The translations under genes were made by a program, and so were the position numbers. Positions 17,877-26,756 of a stretch of 64,000 nucleotides of DNA are shown in pieces. How positions within the stretch are numbered: position 1 is the first letter of the stretch; every line of letters starts with the position of its first letter. The stretch is from positions 26,774 to 90,773 of the forward strand of contig NZ_JADRCR010000011.1 of NCBI RefSeq assembly GCF_016649425.1. Direction: 5' to 3'. The DNA is from Limnobaculum allomyrinae. Lineage in GTDB: Bacteria > Pseudomonadota > Gammaproteobacteria > Enterobacterales > Enterobacteriaceae. A model generated the notes under the pieces. The model ran no database searches, had not been told where the DNA came from, and saw only the letters and a program-made list of their open reading frames with translations.

Positions 17877-20435
17877 TCAGAAAGTATGACTAAGAAGAAT
17901 ATCTTTTTTAGTGATCGGCACCGATGGCGCACTCAACGGTGAAATTGAATTGCTGTTGAAAGGGATAATTCGCGCTTCATCCTCGGACTGAATAATTTGA
18001 TAAAACTGCGGCAAATTAAAGTTAACCGAACCCGAACCGTAAGTGAAACGTTCATGGGAAGAGGCGTAGAAACGACTAACATCGCATACCAACTCTTCAA
18101 TACACCCCTGACAGTTCAAATAGACTTCAACCCGATTTAGCTCATCCAGAATATAGATATTGAACCCTTTATCCGTATCTTCAAAGAAGAACTGAATAAT
18201 CCCTTCACTGGCGGAACCATCAATAATTTCGGGTAAATGTTCCTGACCCGCTTTTAGCTGAATCGGAATTCCATTCAGCTTATTGTTGGAAATTGCTCCA
18301 TAAAATTCGACGGCATTTTCCAGCTTCTGCACCGAAACGCTCAGACGTTCAAAGAATAATCCCCAGGTTTGCCCGGCAAGACGCAATGCTTTAAAACGAT
18401 TTGAATCCTGACGCGTACTGGATAAACGCAGGCTAATACATTCTGATACCAGCTGTTGCAGACGCGTCTGAATTAATCCACGCAGATGCTGGCTATAGCA
18501 AAAGACATCGACTGATTCAGGCGGTAGCGCATCCTGATGCATCTTACCCAGAATCGTTTTCAGCGCTTCAATTACCGCCTGGCTGCCGCTGAAATGCAGA
18601 GTACGAACCTCATTCCATGAGTTACGGTACAGTAAATCTACGCTGCCAATCAGGCACTGCTCCTGATTACCGAAGCTGAATACATCTAATTTTCCGAGGT
18701 CAAACGGTGGAGTATCTTGCTGCAACAGGGATTCTGTTGGATCATTTTCCAGATTAACAATCAGAGCCAGGTGCCGAATTTCACAAGGGCTGTATAGCGC
18801 TTTTGGTGTAGGTGCCGGTACTCTTAATGGAAAATGTTTGGCAATATCGGCAACAAACACCTGCAATTTATCATTGCTACAATACTGACTATTTTTAACA
18901 TGCAGGTGCGTATCCGGCGTCAGTAAACCATTAAAATAGCTCCAGGCCACCAGTTTGCTCAGGTAGCGATTATATTCCAATGGCTGATGCCCAATAATAG
19001 AATCAACCTGTGGAGCCTGATTATACAAATACCATCCGGCACGATTTGCCCGATCAACAGGCACCTGAATAAACGTAAGGTTTTTTTCTGACAGGTCTGG
19101 TGATATTTGTGGGTTTACTAATGTGACTTTGCCCGGTAAAGCTTCAAAAGCGGCATATAACTTACGGGTTAGTACGCCAATATCTTGTGGGCTGGCACTA
19201 ACGCTTAAATTATTACGGCGGGCAAAACGAATCAGGTTACGGTAGCTTTGCATCAAGGCATCCAGCAGCTCATTGTGTGCATCACGGACGCGTTCGATTT
19301 TCCAGTTGGCGCGATCGTCCAAAATCTGCATTCGTTCCGTATCCCAGCCCCAATCTCGGGTTAACTGACTGAGAATTTCCCGACGCCAGTTGCCCTGAGC
19401 CGGAATAGTATCGGTCGATTCAGACAGACGTTCACAAACCTTCATATAAAAACAGCGGCGAACCAGATCCAGACGGGCATCATCACCAATCGCCTGCAAA
19501 TAGGTGGTCACTCTTTCCAGCATCATGTAATAGGCATCCAGACTGAAAGAGTCCAGTTCACCATTATGCAAACGCTGTTTAATCTCTATTGCCAACAGTT
19601 GTGATTGAGGGTATTGCCATGAATAGGTTTCAAGCAGCAAGGTTTTCAACACTGCTTTATACGGCGAGTCGATACTTTTATACAATTGCCACAGACTGGC
19701 ACCAAAATACTCTTCAGCAGACAGCGAGCCTAAACCGCCCAGATCTATCCACTCATCGCGCTGTAGCGTTCCGTCAGCAAATAGCGCTGAAACATACTCT
19801 TCATAATTCATCTCCTGTTCATCAGGAACCACGTTCCATAAAACAGGTTTACCCGCTAAACGCACAGCACTGCGATAAAATTCATCTAATAACAGAATAT
19901 GCAGGGTTGAACCGCAATCTTCGTTATCCAATTTACCGCTCTGATTTTGGCGGAAGCGGTTTTCATCAATCAAAAAGAAGTTAACTTCCACACCCAACGA
20001 AGCAGCCCACTGTTCCAGCAACAGGCATTTTGCCTGCAAAATAGTACGCTCGTTACCGTTTAGCCATGACTGGTGACAGATCCAAATATCCAGATCGGAA
20101 AACTGACTTTGGCCAACAGAGGAGGTACTTCCCATGCTGTAAACACCGGTAATCGGTAGCGCCTGGGTTGCATGTTGATTGAGAGGAATATCGGTGCTCT
20201 GACAGAAGTTGGCAAGATACTGTGTTTGAGCTTCATTAGGTGTATAGGCGCAGATACCGTTAGGAACGATACCATCCTGATAACCAGGCATTTTCGGGTG
20301 GTGATAATGCAAAAAAACGGGCAGCAGCATGTAAACCTGCCGGAAAGCAGATCCCATATTCGCCATAGCCCGATCGATACGTAATTGATTTAGCGTATCC
20401 AATCGCTGCTTTAATAGAGTCATATTAAGATGCAA
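17877..20435 (-). CDS. cyaA: Class I adenylate cyclase CyaA
   Basis: Makes cAMP from ATP, the signal for CRP-dependent catabolite control. At 852 residues it matches the enterobacterial class I enzyme (848 in E. coli). The catalytic N-terminal half contains [23 protein letters not shown] (about 103-125), with the nucleotidyltransferase GS and DLD motifs. The C-terminal half is the regulatory region that responds to the glucose phosphotransferase system. The start is a TTG, as in E. coli, where the weak codon limits synthesis. A conserved CRP site lies about 97 bases upstream. It is divergent from hemC. Confidence 0.98.
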   Translation of the reverse strand: MHLNMTLLKQRLDTLNQLRIDRAMANMGSAFRQVYMLLPVFLHYHHPKMPGYQDGIVPNGICAYTPNEAQTQYLANFCQSTDIPLNQHATQALPITGVYSMGSTSSVGQSQFSDLDIWICHQSWLNGNERTILQAKCLLLEQWAASLGVEVNFFLIDENRFRQNQSGKLDNEDCGSTLHILLLDEFYRSAVRLAGKPVLWNVVPDEQEMNYEEYVSALFADGTLQRDEWIDLGGLGSLSAEEYFGASLWQLYKSIDSPYKAVLKTLLLETYSWQYPQSQLLAIEIKQRLHNGELDSFSLDAYYMMLERVTTYLQAIGDDARLDLVRRCFYMKVCERLSESTDTIPAQGNWRREILSQLTRDWGWDTERMQILDDRANWKIERVRDAHNELLDALMQSYRNLIRFARRNNLSVSASPQDIGVLTRKLYAAFEALPGKVTLVNPQISPDLSEKNLTFIQVPVDRANRAGWYLYNQAPQVDSIIGHQPLEYNRYLSKLVAWSYFNGLLTPDTHLHVKNSQYCSNDKLQVFVADIAKHFPLRVPAPTPKALYSPCEIRHLALIVNLENDPTESLLQQDTPPFDLGKLDVFSFGNQEQCLIGSVDLLYRNSWNEVRTLHFSGSQAVIEALKTILGKMHQDALPPESVDVFCYSQHLRGLIQTRLQQLVSECISLRLSSTRQDSNRFKALRLAGQTWGLFFERLSVSVQKLENAVEFYGAISNNKLNGIPIQLKAGQEHLPEIIDGSASEGIIQFFFEDTDKGFNIYILDELNRVEVYLNCQGCIEELVCDVSRFYASSHERFTYGSGSVNFNLPQFYQIIQSEDEARIIPFNSNSISPLSAPSVPITKKDILLSHTF

Positions 20436-20531
20436 GACGATTTGCCTGATTGATTCCCAAGATTGTTAAAGGAACTGCATTCTGGTTGCTCGTCCATTTA
20501 GCAAATACAATCGTTCATTGATTGCCAGAAA

Positions 20532-20547
20532 CGTGATCAATTTAACA
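20532..20547 (-). promoter_or_regulatory. CRP-binding site in the cyaA promoter
   Basis: On the minus strand TGTTA-N6-TCACG fits the CRP consensus TGTGA-N6-TCACA at 8 of 10 positions. The surrounding AGGTGTTAAATTGATCACG matches, from memory, the CRP site that represses the main cyaA promoter in E. coli, so negative autoregulation by cAMP-CRP is likely. Confidence 0.82.
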
Positions 20548-20727
20548 CCTTGTGAGGTAGGCGTAAAGGTATCTCCCCCTTCTGTCACCGCTTCCCACAC
20601 TATTTTGTTCACAATTCAATACAACATTCGAGGTAGATATCAGACCTTCCTGCTGAATAATAAATAATTTCAGCAAAAAGCATCGGGACTTCATTTCATT
20701 TCAAATATTGATAATTTTTATGCTGCG

Positions 20728-20756
20728 CTGACACCCAAGGCACCAACTGGTAGAAT
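20728..20756 (+). promoter_or_regulatory. Sigma-70 promoter of hemCDXY
   Basis: CTGACA (-35, 5 of 6 matches) and TAGAAT (-10, 5 of 6) are separated by 17 bases. Transcription should start near 20763, about 26 bases before the hemC start codon. Confidence 0.75.
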
Positions 20757-20788
20757 AAGACGACATAATAAAAAGGTAATGATAAAGC

Positions 20789-21727
20789 ATGTCTACTAAC
20801 ACTATTCGTATTGCGACTCGCCAAAGCCCGCTGGCGTTATGGCAAGCACATTACGTCCGGGATCGCTTGTTAGCTTTTCACCCAAACCTGACGGTTGAAT
20901 TGGTGACCATGGTAACTCGCGGCGATATCATTCTGGATACGCCTCTGGCTAAAGTGGGTGGCAAGGGGCTATTTGTTAAAGAACTGGAAATCGCCATGTT
21001 GGAAGGACGAGCAGATATTGCCGTTCATTCAATGAAAGATGTACCCGTCGCTTTTCCGGAAGGTTTGGGTTTAGTTACCATTTGCGAACGCGAAGATCCA
21101 CGTGATGCATTTGTCTCTAACCTCTTTAATTCACTGGATGATTTACCTGCCGGCAGTATCGTTGGCACCTCAAGCCTGCGTCGCCAGTGCCAACTGCGTG
21201 CCCGTCGTCCAGATTTAGTCATTACAGACCTGCGCGGTAATGTTGGTACTCGCCTGAGCAAATTGGATAATGGCCAATATGACGCCATTATTCTGGCTGC
21301 AGCTGGCTTAAAACGCCTGAAGCTGGAACAACGTATTCGTAATTTTATGACGCCGGAAGAGTCTTTACCGGCGGTAGGTCAGGGTGCAGTAGGTATCGAG
21401 TGCCGCCTGAACGACCAAAGAACCCGTGAATTGTTAGCGCCGCTAAATGATGCTGCAACAGAAATTCGGGTGACGGCTGAACGAGCCATGAATGCTCGTC
21501 TGGAAGGCGGATGTCAGGTGCCAATTGGTAGCTATGCCGTGCTGGAAGGCGATGAACTTTGGCTCAGGGCGCTGGTTGGCGCACCGGATGGCAGTAAAAT
21601 GATCCGCGCAGAATGTCGCGGCCCTGCCTCCAATGCTGAAAAGATGGGCATCGCTCTGGCTGAAGAACTACTCAGTCAGGGAGCCGATGACATTCTGCAA
21701 CGCGTCTATCAGGATAGCCAGTCCTGA
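20789..21727 (+). CDS. hemC: Hydroxymethylbilane synthase HemC
   Basis: Polymerises four porphobilinogens to hydroxymethylbilane in haem and sirohaem synthesis. The protein is 312 residues. The dipyrromethane cofactor attaches to C242 in GGCQVP. The substrate-binding arginine segment [10 protein letters not shown] (about 127-136), the catalytic aspartate in SMKDVP (about 84) and LRGNVGTRL are all present. It is first in a four-gene operon with hemD, hemX and hemY, and its stop overlaps the hemD start by one base (TGATG). Confidence 0.98.
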   Translation: MSTNTIRIATRQSPLALWQAHYVRDRLLAFHPNLTVELVTMVTRGDIILDTPLAKVGGKGLFVKELEIAMLEGRADIAVHSMKDVPVAFPEGLGLVTICEREDPRDAFVSNLFNSLDDLPAGSIVGTSSLRRQCQLRARRPDLVITDLRGNVGTRLSKLDNGQYDAIILAAAGLKRLKLEQRIRNFMTPEESLPAVGQGAVGIECRLNDQRTRELLAPLNDAATEIRVTAERAMNARLEGGCQVPIGSYAVLEGDELWLRALVGAPDGSKMIRAECRGPASNAEKMGIALAEELLSQGADDILQRVYQDSQS

Positions 21728-22470
21728 TGACCATACTGGTTACGCGTCCCTCTCCTGCCGGTGATGAGCTGGTTAAACAACTCATTGCGCAGGGGAGTAA
21801 TGCCTGCCATATCCCATTGATTCGCTTTACCCCTGGCGATGAACTTAATAAGTTACCTGATTATTTAAATAATTTACGTCAGGGTGACTTACTGATCGCG
21901 GCTTCCCAACATGCGGTATATTACGCAAGGGACAAATTGCTCGAAGAGTGTTATTCCTGGCCTGATAGTATAGATTATTTGGCTATCGGGGAGAAAACTG
22001 CCGGAGAACTTGAAAAAGTAACAAACTATCCGGTGGCTCGTCCTGAAGGTCGCGAAATCAGTGAACAACTGCTAAAATTACCTCAATTACAGCATGTTGC
22101 CGGAAAAAGAGTGTTGATCTTGCGTGGAAACGGCGGTAGGCCATTTCTGGCAGAACAACTTCAAAAACGGGGAGCTGAAGTAACGTTTTGTGAATGTTAT
22201 CAACGTCACCCGATAGCTTATGATGGCGAGAAACTTTGCCTTCACTGGCAACAGATGAACGTTAACACGCTGGTAATTACCAGTGGAGAAATGTTACAAC
22301 AACTGTACGAATTGGTTCCTGAACGCTATCGTAGCTGGTTACTTAGTTGCCAATTGCTGGTAGTCAGTGAACGACTTGCTGCTCTGGCCAATACTTTAGG
22401 CTGGATGCATTGCCAAATTGCAGATAATGCAGATAACGATGCGCTATTGCGTGCGCTACAACAAATTTAA
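21727..22470 (+). CDS. hemD: Uroporphyrinogen-III synthase HemD
   Basis: Closes hydroxymethylbilane with inversion of ring D to give uroporphyrinogen III, the common precursor of haem and sirohaem. It has 247 residues in two Rossmann-like lobes. The family is poorly conserved, but the N-terminal ILVTRPSPAGDELV, the VLILRGNGGRPFLAEQL hinge region (about 129-145) and the TLVITSGEMLQQLYEL segment (about 181-196) are typical. It overlaps hemC by one base, so translation is coupled. Confidence 0.96.
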   Translation: MTILVTRPSPAGDELVKQLIAQGSNACHIPLIRFTPGDELNKLPDYLNNLRQGDLLIAASQHAVYYARDKLLEECYSWPDSIDYLAIGEKTAGELEKVTNYPVARPEGREISEQLLKLPQLQHVAGKRVLILRGNGGRPFLAEQLQKRGAEVTFCECYQRHPIAYDGEKLCLHWQQMNVNTLVITSGEMLQQLYELVPERYRSWLLSCQLLVVSERLAALANTLGWMHCQIADNADNDALLRALQQI

Positions 22471-22487
22471 CTACGGGATGTGCCAAG

Positions 22488-23693
22488 ATGACGGATTCAA
22501 CGACCCCATCAGCACCAGTTGAACAAGAGAACGTGTCAGCTGAAAAAGAAACAAATACTCAAACGCCAAAAGTCAGGCAAGGTAGCCGGTCTGGTGTTGC
22601 ATTAGGAGCGATCGCGATCGCTTTAGTCATTGCGCTTGGCGGTGGTCTTTATTACCACGGTCATCAATGGGCTGCATCCCAGCAGGCAACAATACAACAG
22701 TTACAGGCTCAAATTGATACGCTGAAAACCGGTCAATCTAAAGAAGATGGTCAGTTATTAGCATCACAAAATGAATTTACTCAGCAGCTGAAAAATACTG
22801 AAAAGCAGATAACCGAGCAAAATAATAAGCTAAACGCTCAAATATCAACGCTGCAAGAGCTACAAAATAAGGTTACCACTATCGCTTCCAGTGATAGCAA
22901 AATATGGCATCTGTCTGAAGCTGATTTCCTGGTCAAAATGGCGGCTCGTAAGCTGTGGATTGAGCAAGATGCAGCGACAGCAATCAATATGCTAAAAAGT
23001 GCAGATAAATCACTGTCTGAATTTAATGACCCTAGCCTAAGTGAGGTTCGTCAGGCAATTATTCAGGATATCAACTCTATTTCAGCGGTAAGCCAGATCG
23101 ATTTCGACGGTATCGCCCTGAGATTAAATGAACTCTCTGATCAAGTGATGAATCTGCCATCCGCCAGCACTGACTGGGATAATGCGCCGCTGGATAAAAG
23201 CAGCACCGAAGTTAGCGGTGAGCTGAAAGACTGGCGTCAGAATTTGAAAAACAGCTGGCATAACTTTATGTCAGAGTTCATTACCATTCGCGCCCGCGAT
23301 GTTCCGGCGAATGAACTAACCAGCCCGCTGTTAACACCCGATCAGGATACTTATCTGAGAGAAAACCTGCGCTTAAAACTGTTAATTGCAGCCAGAGCAG
23401 TTTCTCGTCATCAAAGCGAAATTTATCAGCAATCGCTGGACAGCGTGTCTACCTGGGTTCGCGCCTACTTCGATCCGGATCACTCGTCAACTAAAGCGTT
23501 TTTAAGCCAGCTTGATGAGCTCACTCAGCAATCCATTAATCTGGATATGCCTAAAGAACTGAAAAGTCTGTCGCTGCTGGATGCCGTAACGAGAAAACGT
23601 ACTCGTGATATCGCACCGCCAGCACCGGTTTCAGCTCCAACAACGGCACCTGCCCCAGAATCAGCCCATCCATCCAGTAATCAGGAGGGTTAA
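22488..23693 (+). CDS. hemX: HemX membrane protein
   Basis: A 401-residue protein with an N-terminal cytoplasmic tail rich in Ser, Thr, Glu and Gln. One membrane span follows (about residues 37-57, VALGAIAIALVIALGGGLYY), then a long periplasmic region with a Gln-rich coiled coil (about 65-130). The tail is Pro/Ala-rich. It was once called a uroporphyrinogen-III methyltransferase, but no SAM-binding motif is visible, so that name should be avoided. The true role is uncertain. It lies between hemD and hemY in an operon conserved in enterobacteria. Confidence 0.93.
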   Translation: MTDSTTPSAPVEQENVSAEKETNTQTPKVRQGSRSGVALGAIAIALVIALGGGLYYHGHQWAASQQATIQQLQAQIDTLKTGQSKEDGQLLASQNEFTQQLKNTEKQITEQNNKLNAQISTLQELQNKVTTIASSDSKIWHLSEADFLVKMAARKLWIEQDAATAINMLKSADKSLSEFNDPSLSEVRQAIIQDINSISAVSQIDFDGIALRLNELSDQVMNLPSASTDWDNAPLDKSSTEVSGELKDWRQNLKNSWHNFMSEFITIRARDVPANELTSPLLTPDQDTYLRENLRLKLLIAARAVSRHQSEIYQQSLDSVSTWVRAYFDPDHSSTKAFLSQLDELTQQSINLDMPKELKSLSLLDAVTRKRTRDIAPPAPVSAPTTAPAPESAHPSSNQEG

Positions 23694-23695
23694 AC

Positions 23696-24877
23696 ATGCT
23701 GCGTTTACTCTTTCTATTATTGATACTGGTTGCAGGCATAGCGGTAGGTCCGATGTTGGCAGGACATCAGGGTGCAGTAATGATCCAAACGGATAATTAC
23801 GACATTAAAATGAGCGTAACCGGTCTTGCTATCCTTATCGCACTGCTGTTTATCGTTCTGTTCTGCCTTGAGTGGGTACTACGCCGTATTTTTCATACCA
23901 GTGCGCGTACCAAAGGTTGGTTTATTGGTCGTAAAAGCACTCGCGCGCGCAAACAAACCCGAGCTGCAATGCTTAAGCTGACCGAAGGTGATTTCTCTCA
24001 GGTTGAGAAATTACTAACCCGTAACGCTGACCATGCAGAGCAACCGGTGGTGAACTATTTGCTGGCAGCTGAAGCTGCACAGCAAAATGGTGACACTCAA
24101 CGCGTGAATGACTACCTGAGCCGTGCTGCAGAGCTGGCGGATACCGATCAACTTCCGGTTGATATTACTCGCATCCGCATTCAATTAGCACAAGGTGAAT
24201 ATCACGCTGCACGACACGGTATCGATCAGTTACTTAATGATGCTCCACGTCATCCGGAAGTATTACGTTTGGCTCAGCAAGCCTATTTAAAAACCGGTGG
24301 CTATGCCTCTTTGCTGGAAATTATTCCTTCTATTGAGAAAGCTAAACTTTATGACGAAGATACGCTGGAAACCCTGCGTCTCGATACTTACATCGGCTTA
24401 ATGGATCAGGCCATGTCAGAAGGTGGTAGCGAAGGGCTGAAGCTATGGTGGAAGAATCAGCCACGTAAAGTGCGTAATAACCAAACGCTTCAGGTTGAAC
24501 TGGCTTCCCATTTCATCGATTGTGATGATAATGAGCAGGCACAAAAGATCATTCTGGACGGTTTAAAACATCAATATGATGAAAGGCTGATTCTGTTAAT
24601 TCAAAAGCTGGAATCCGGCAATCCTGATCCGCTGGAAAAAGAGCTAAAAATGCAGATTCAGGAACACGGCGCAACACCACTGCTAAATAGTACATTGGGT
24701 CAACTGTTAATGAAGCACGGTGAATGGGAACAAGCCAGCGCAGTATTGAAACAAGCGATTGAGCAACATCCCGATGCCAAGGACTATGCACTACTGGCAG
24801 ATGCTCTGGATAAACTAAATCGTACACAAGAAGCCGCACAAATACGGCGCCAGGGATTAGCACTCTCCCTGAAGTAA
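23696..24877 (+). CDS. hemY: HemY, TPR membrane protein of the hem operon
   Basis: A 393-residue inner-membrane protein with two N-terminal spans (about residues 3-22 and 41-63). Tetratricopeptide-like repeats fill about 95-390 (for example VVNYLLAAEAAQQNGDTQRVNDYLSRA). The TPR part should face the periplasm or cytoplasm as a protein-interaction scaffold. The name HemY should not be read as protoporphyrinogen oxidase, which in Bacillus is an unrelated flavoprotein. Its biochemical function in haem synthesis is unproven. It is the last gene of the operon and is followed by a terminator. Confidence 0.94.
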   Translation: MLRLLFLLLILVAGIAVGPMLAGHQGAVMIQTDNYDIKMSVTGLAILIALLFIVLFCLEWVLRRIFHTSARTKGWFIGRKSTRARKQTRAAMLKLTEGDFSQVEKLLTRNADHAEQPVVNYLLAAEAAQQNGDTQRVNDYLSRAAELADTDQLPVDITRIRIQLAQGEYHAARHGIDQLLNDAPRHPEVLRLAQQAYLKTGGYASLLEIIPSIEKAKLYDEDTLETLRLDTYIGLMDQAMSEGGSEGLKLWWKNQPRKVRNNQTLQVELASHFIDCDDNEQAQKIILDGLKHQYDERLILLIQKLESGNPDPLEKELKMQIQEHGATPLLNSTLGQLLMKHGEWEQASAVLKQAIEQHPDAKDYALLADALDKLNRTQEAAQIRRQGLALSLK

Positions 24878-24897
24878 CAATGATTTCAATCGCAATG

Positions 24898-24926
24898 AAA
24901 CGGGCTCAGGATATGAGTCCGTTTTT
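24898..24926 (+). terminator. Terminator of the hemCDXY operon
   Basis: An 11-bp stem (AAACGGGCTCA with TGAGTCCGTTT, one G-T pair) and a 5-base loop are followed by a U-rich run, 20 bases after the hemY stop codon. Confidence 0.88.
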
Positions 24927-24976
24927 ATTTGTCCTGAATATCCTCTAACTTAATCAGAGGACAACAAATTTCAGAC

Positions 24977-25187
24977 AAAAAAAACACTTGCCTATAAGGG
25001 CAAGTGTGAGAAAAAAATCAGGTCAAAGGACAACATGGTGGTGTCTCACTCAACGTTATGTCTAATGTTTGATGACAATGTCATCATAAAGCTAGACGAT
25101 AGACACCATTACTCGGCTCTGCATCATTCATTGGATTATGAAGTGGTTCTTAAACCAACTATCATAAAAAGGAGAATGAGCATCTAC
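24977..25187 (-). ncRNA. glmZ: Small RNA GlmZ
   Basis: GlmZ base-pairs with glmS mRNA, with Hfq, to raise glucosamine-6-phosphate synthase. It is destroyed by RNase E with the adaptor RapZ, and GlmY protects it. The minus-strand RNA starts GTAGATGCTCATTC, like E. coli GlmZ. It keeps the internal GATGCAGAGCCG and the glmS-pairing region with AACGTTGAGTGAGACACC and TGTTGTC. It ends in a 9-bp hairpin (ACACTTGCC / GGCAAGTGT) and an 8-U run, giving about 211 nt. Position and orientation, convergent with hemY, agree with E. coli. The identification rests on remembered sequence and synteny. Confidence 0.93.
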
Positions 25188-25200
25188 ATATAAGATAATG

Positions 25201-25217
25201 CACTTATCATGCCAACT
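25201..25217 (-). promoter_or_regulatory. Sigma-54-type promoter of glmZ
   Basis: On the minus strand TTGGCATGATAAGTGCA has GG and GC twelve bases apart, as in the consensus TGGCAC-N5-TTGC. The predicted start falls within one or two bases of the GlmZ 5' end. Sigma-54 control of glmZ by GlrR is known in several enterobacteria. A sigma-70 -10-like TTATAT overlaps. Confidence 0.78.
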
Positions 25218-25344
25218 TTTACTAACTCAGATAAGAATATAATAAATTAACGTAACATATTGATTATAAAATCATTATTTTTGTGTTTTGTTTTTACTAC
25301 TATTTTTATACTTATTCCGCAGAGCACAAAGCGCATGGACAAGA

Positions 25345-25362
25345 CGTCTCTTTTTAGAGACA
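25345..25362 (-). promoter_or_regulatory. GlrR-like activator site upstream of glmZ
   Basis: The sequence CGTC-N10-GACA is one mismatch from the GlrR consensus TGTC-N10-GACA. It lies about 160-175 bases upstream of the GlmZ start, a normal distance for a sigma-54 enhancer. Only one such site was seen. Confidence 0.6.
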
Positions 25363-25459
25363 CCTAATTCCTGTTATATATTTATTCAATATAATCAATT
25401 AATTAAGTGTCTTTAAGTAACGACAAAGCAAAGAAAATATAGAAGAGATCAACGACAGT

Positions 25460-25840
25460 ATGAAATCACGGACAGATACCAACAAAAAATACAGAACCTC
25501 TAGCCTCACCACCCTACTGGTGATTATCTTGTTTATATCTGCTATCGCGCTGGCATTTTGGTTTGGCTGGCTGCCGTTACCAGTTGTGATTTTATATGCC
25601 ACATTAAGCCTGATAACCTTTCTGTTCTACGGTAAAGATAAGTCTGCAGCCAAAAACCATACCTGGCGTATTAAAGAAAGTACGCTGTTATGGCTGGGTG
25701 TCATCGGTGGATGGCCTGGAGCTCTGATGGCACAACAATTATTCCGCCATAAATCGAGCAAGAAGTCATTTCAATGGATGTTCTGGATTACTGTTGCGAT
25801 TAACAGTGCGATTCTCATTTGGTGGTTAAGAAACCGGTAA
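25460..25840 (+). CDS. DUF1294 family membrane protein
   Basis: A 126-residue inner-membrane protein with three to four hydrophobic spans (about 20-36, 39-57, 74-90 and 106-122). The DUF1294 signature FYGKDKSAA (about 58-66), followed by WRIKESTLLWLGVIGGWPGA and RHKSSKKSF, is clear. The function of the family is unknown. The upstream region is shared with the glmZ enhancer, and no strong ribosome site stands before the ATG. It is separated from the tRNA operon on the opposite strand by that operon's terminator. Confidence 0.88.
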   Translation: MKSRTDTNKKYRTSSLTTLLVIILFISAIALAFWFGWLPLPVVILYATLSLITFLFYGKDKSAAKNHTWRIKESTLLWLGVIGGWPGALMAQQLFRHKSSKKSFQWMFWITVAINSAILIWWLRNR

Positions 25841-25895
25841 TCCAATGAATTAAACAGAAGAGAGTGATTATCAAACCACTATTTAAAACGCAGAT

Positions 25896-25923
25896 AAAGA
25901 AAAACCCCGCAATATGCGGGGTT
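25896..25923 (-). terminator. Terminator of the tRNA operon
   Basis: An 8-bp stem (AACCCCGC / GCGGGGTT) and a 5-base loop are followed on the minus strand by TTTTTCTTT, ten bases after the 3' end of tRNA-Pro. Confidence 0.9.
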
Positions 25924-25932
25924 CTCAAAATT

Positions 25933-26009
25933 TGGTCGGCGAGAGAGGATTCGAACCTCCGACCCACTGGTCCCAAACCAGTTGCGCTACCAAGCTGCGC
26001 TACTCGCCG
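25933..26009 (-). tRNA. proM: tRNA-Pro(TGG)
   Basis: A 77-base cloverleaf with encoded CCA. The anticodon TGG sits in CTGGTTTGGGACCAG, and the T-loop is GGTTCGAATCC. It is last in the argX-hisR-leuT-proM operon, the E. coli order. Confidence 0.98.
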
Positions 26010-26048
26010 AATCAGGCACTACTTTTTATTTGTTATTTTAAATTCGTG

Positions 26049-26134
26049 TGGTGCGAAGAGAGGGACTTGAACCCTCACGTCCGAAGGACACTAACACCTG
26101 AAGCTAGCGCGTCTACCAATTCCGCCACCTTCGC
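26049..26134 (-). tRNA. leuT: tRNA-Leu(CAG)
   Basis: An 86-base class II tRNA with a long variable arm (GTGTCCTTCGGACG) and encoded CCA. The anticodon CAG lies in GCTTCAGGTG. It is third in the operon. Confidence 0.98.
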
Positions 26135-26175
26135 AGTTACACAAAAATCTAAAACTTACTATACCAACAAATTAA

Positions 26176-26252
26176 TGGGGTGGCTAATGGGACTTGAACC
26201 CACGACAACTGGAATCACAATCCAGGGCTCTACCAACTGAGCTATAGCCACC
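26176..26252 (-). tRNA. hisR: tRNA-His(GTG)
   Basis: A 77-base tRNA that includes the extra 5' G (position -1) characteristic of histidine tRNAs. The anticodon GTG lies in GGATTGTGATTCC, and CCA is encoded. It is second in the operon. Confidence 0.98.
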
Positions 26253-26316
26253 ATAAATTCTTTGCTCAACCCGGTATCCAAACCTTGGACATTAATCACG
26301 CCCTGCGCACTGTTTA

Positions 26317-26393
<77 letters not shown>

Positions 26394-26415
26394 GCAGTGC
26401 GCCGTTGCGGTGAGG

Positions 26416-26444
26416 ATAGTACGGATTTAGAACCCATCTGTCTA
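26416..26444 (-). promoter_or_regulatory. Promoter of the argX-hisR-leuT-proM operon
   Basis: TAGACA (-35) and TACTAT (-10) are 17 bases apart on the minus strand. The -10 is followed by a C-rich discriminator, typical of stringently controlled stable-RNA promoters. Confidence 0.75.
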
Positions 26445-26756
26445 GCCCTTTTTTCAGGAATTTTTCTAATTGCTCACTTCATCAACGATTCGGCTACTTT
26501 TTTATCACAAAACCGGGGTAAAACATATTTTACTCATAATTAATTTATCTTTATTGCTAATTTTTGCTTCCAGAATTCCTCAACCTCTTTTAAAGTCAGA
26601 GTCAGCGAATGAGAAATACATTCGCACACTAATAAAAGCAAACACAGATTTCCGGTCAGCTAAACATCACCACACCTGGTGACGGTGCTTTATTTGCACA
26701 AAAACGCCCGGAAAGACAGGCTTAGGAAATAATATCTATTTTAGGGATCAACCACA
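26445..26756. other. Leader region of sstT
   Basis: No gene is seen. The stretch holds two short hairpins in the sense of sstT: GCGAATG / CATTCGC at 26605-26625, and CACCA / TGGTG around 26670. CA-rich patches (AAACACAG, AACCACAG) lie near the ribosome site. GcvB sRNA represses sstT in E. coli through such sequences, so the same control is possible here. I recognise no riboswitch class. Confidence 0.4.

Noticed and set aside
22488..23693. HemX as uroporphyrinogen-III C-methyltransferase
   Set aside because: The protein shows one membrane span and a coiled coil but no SAM-binding motif, so the inherited name is not supported.
24984..25007. Second hairpin after hemY taken as a tandem hem terminator
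   Set aside because: On the plus strand it is followed by A residues; its U-tract is on the minus strand, where it ends GlmZ.
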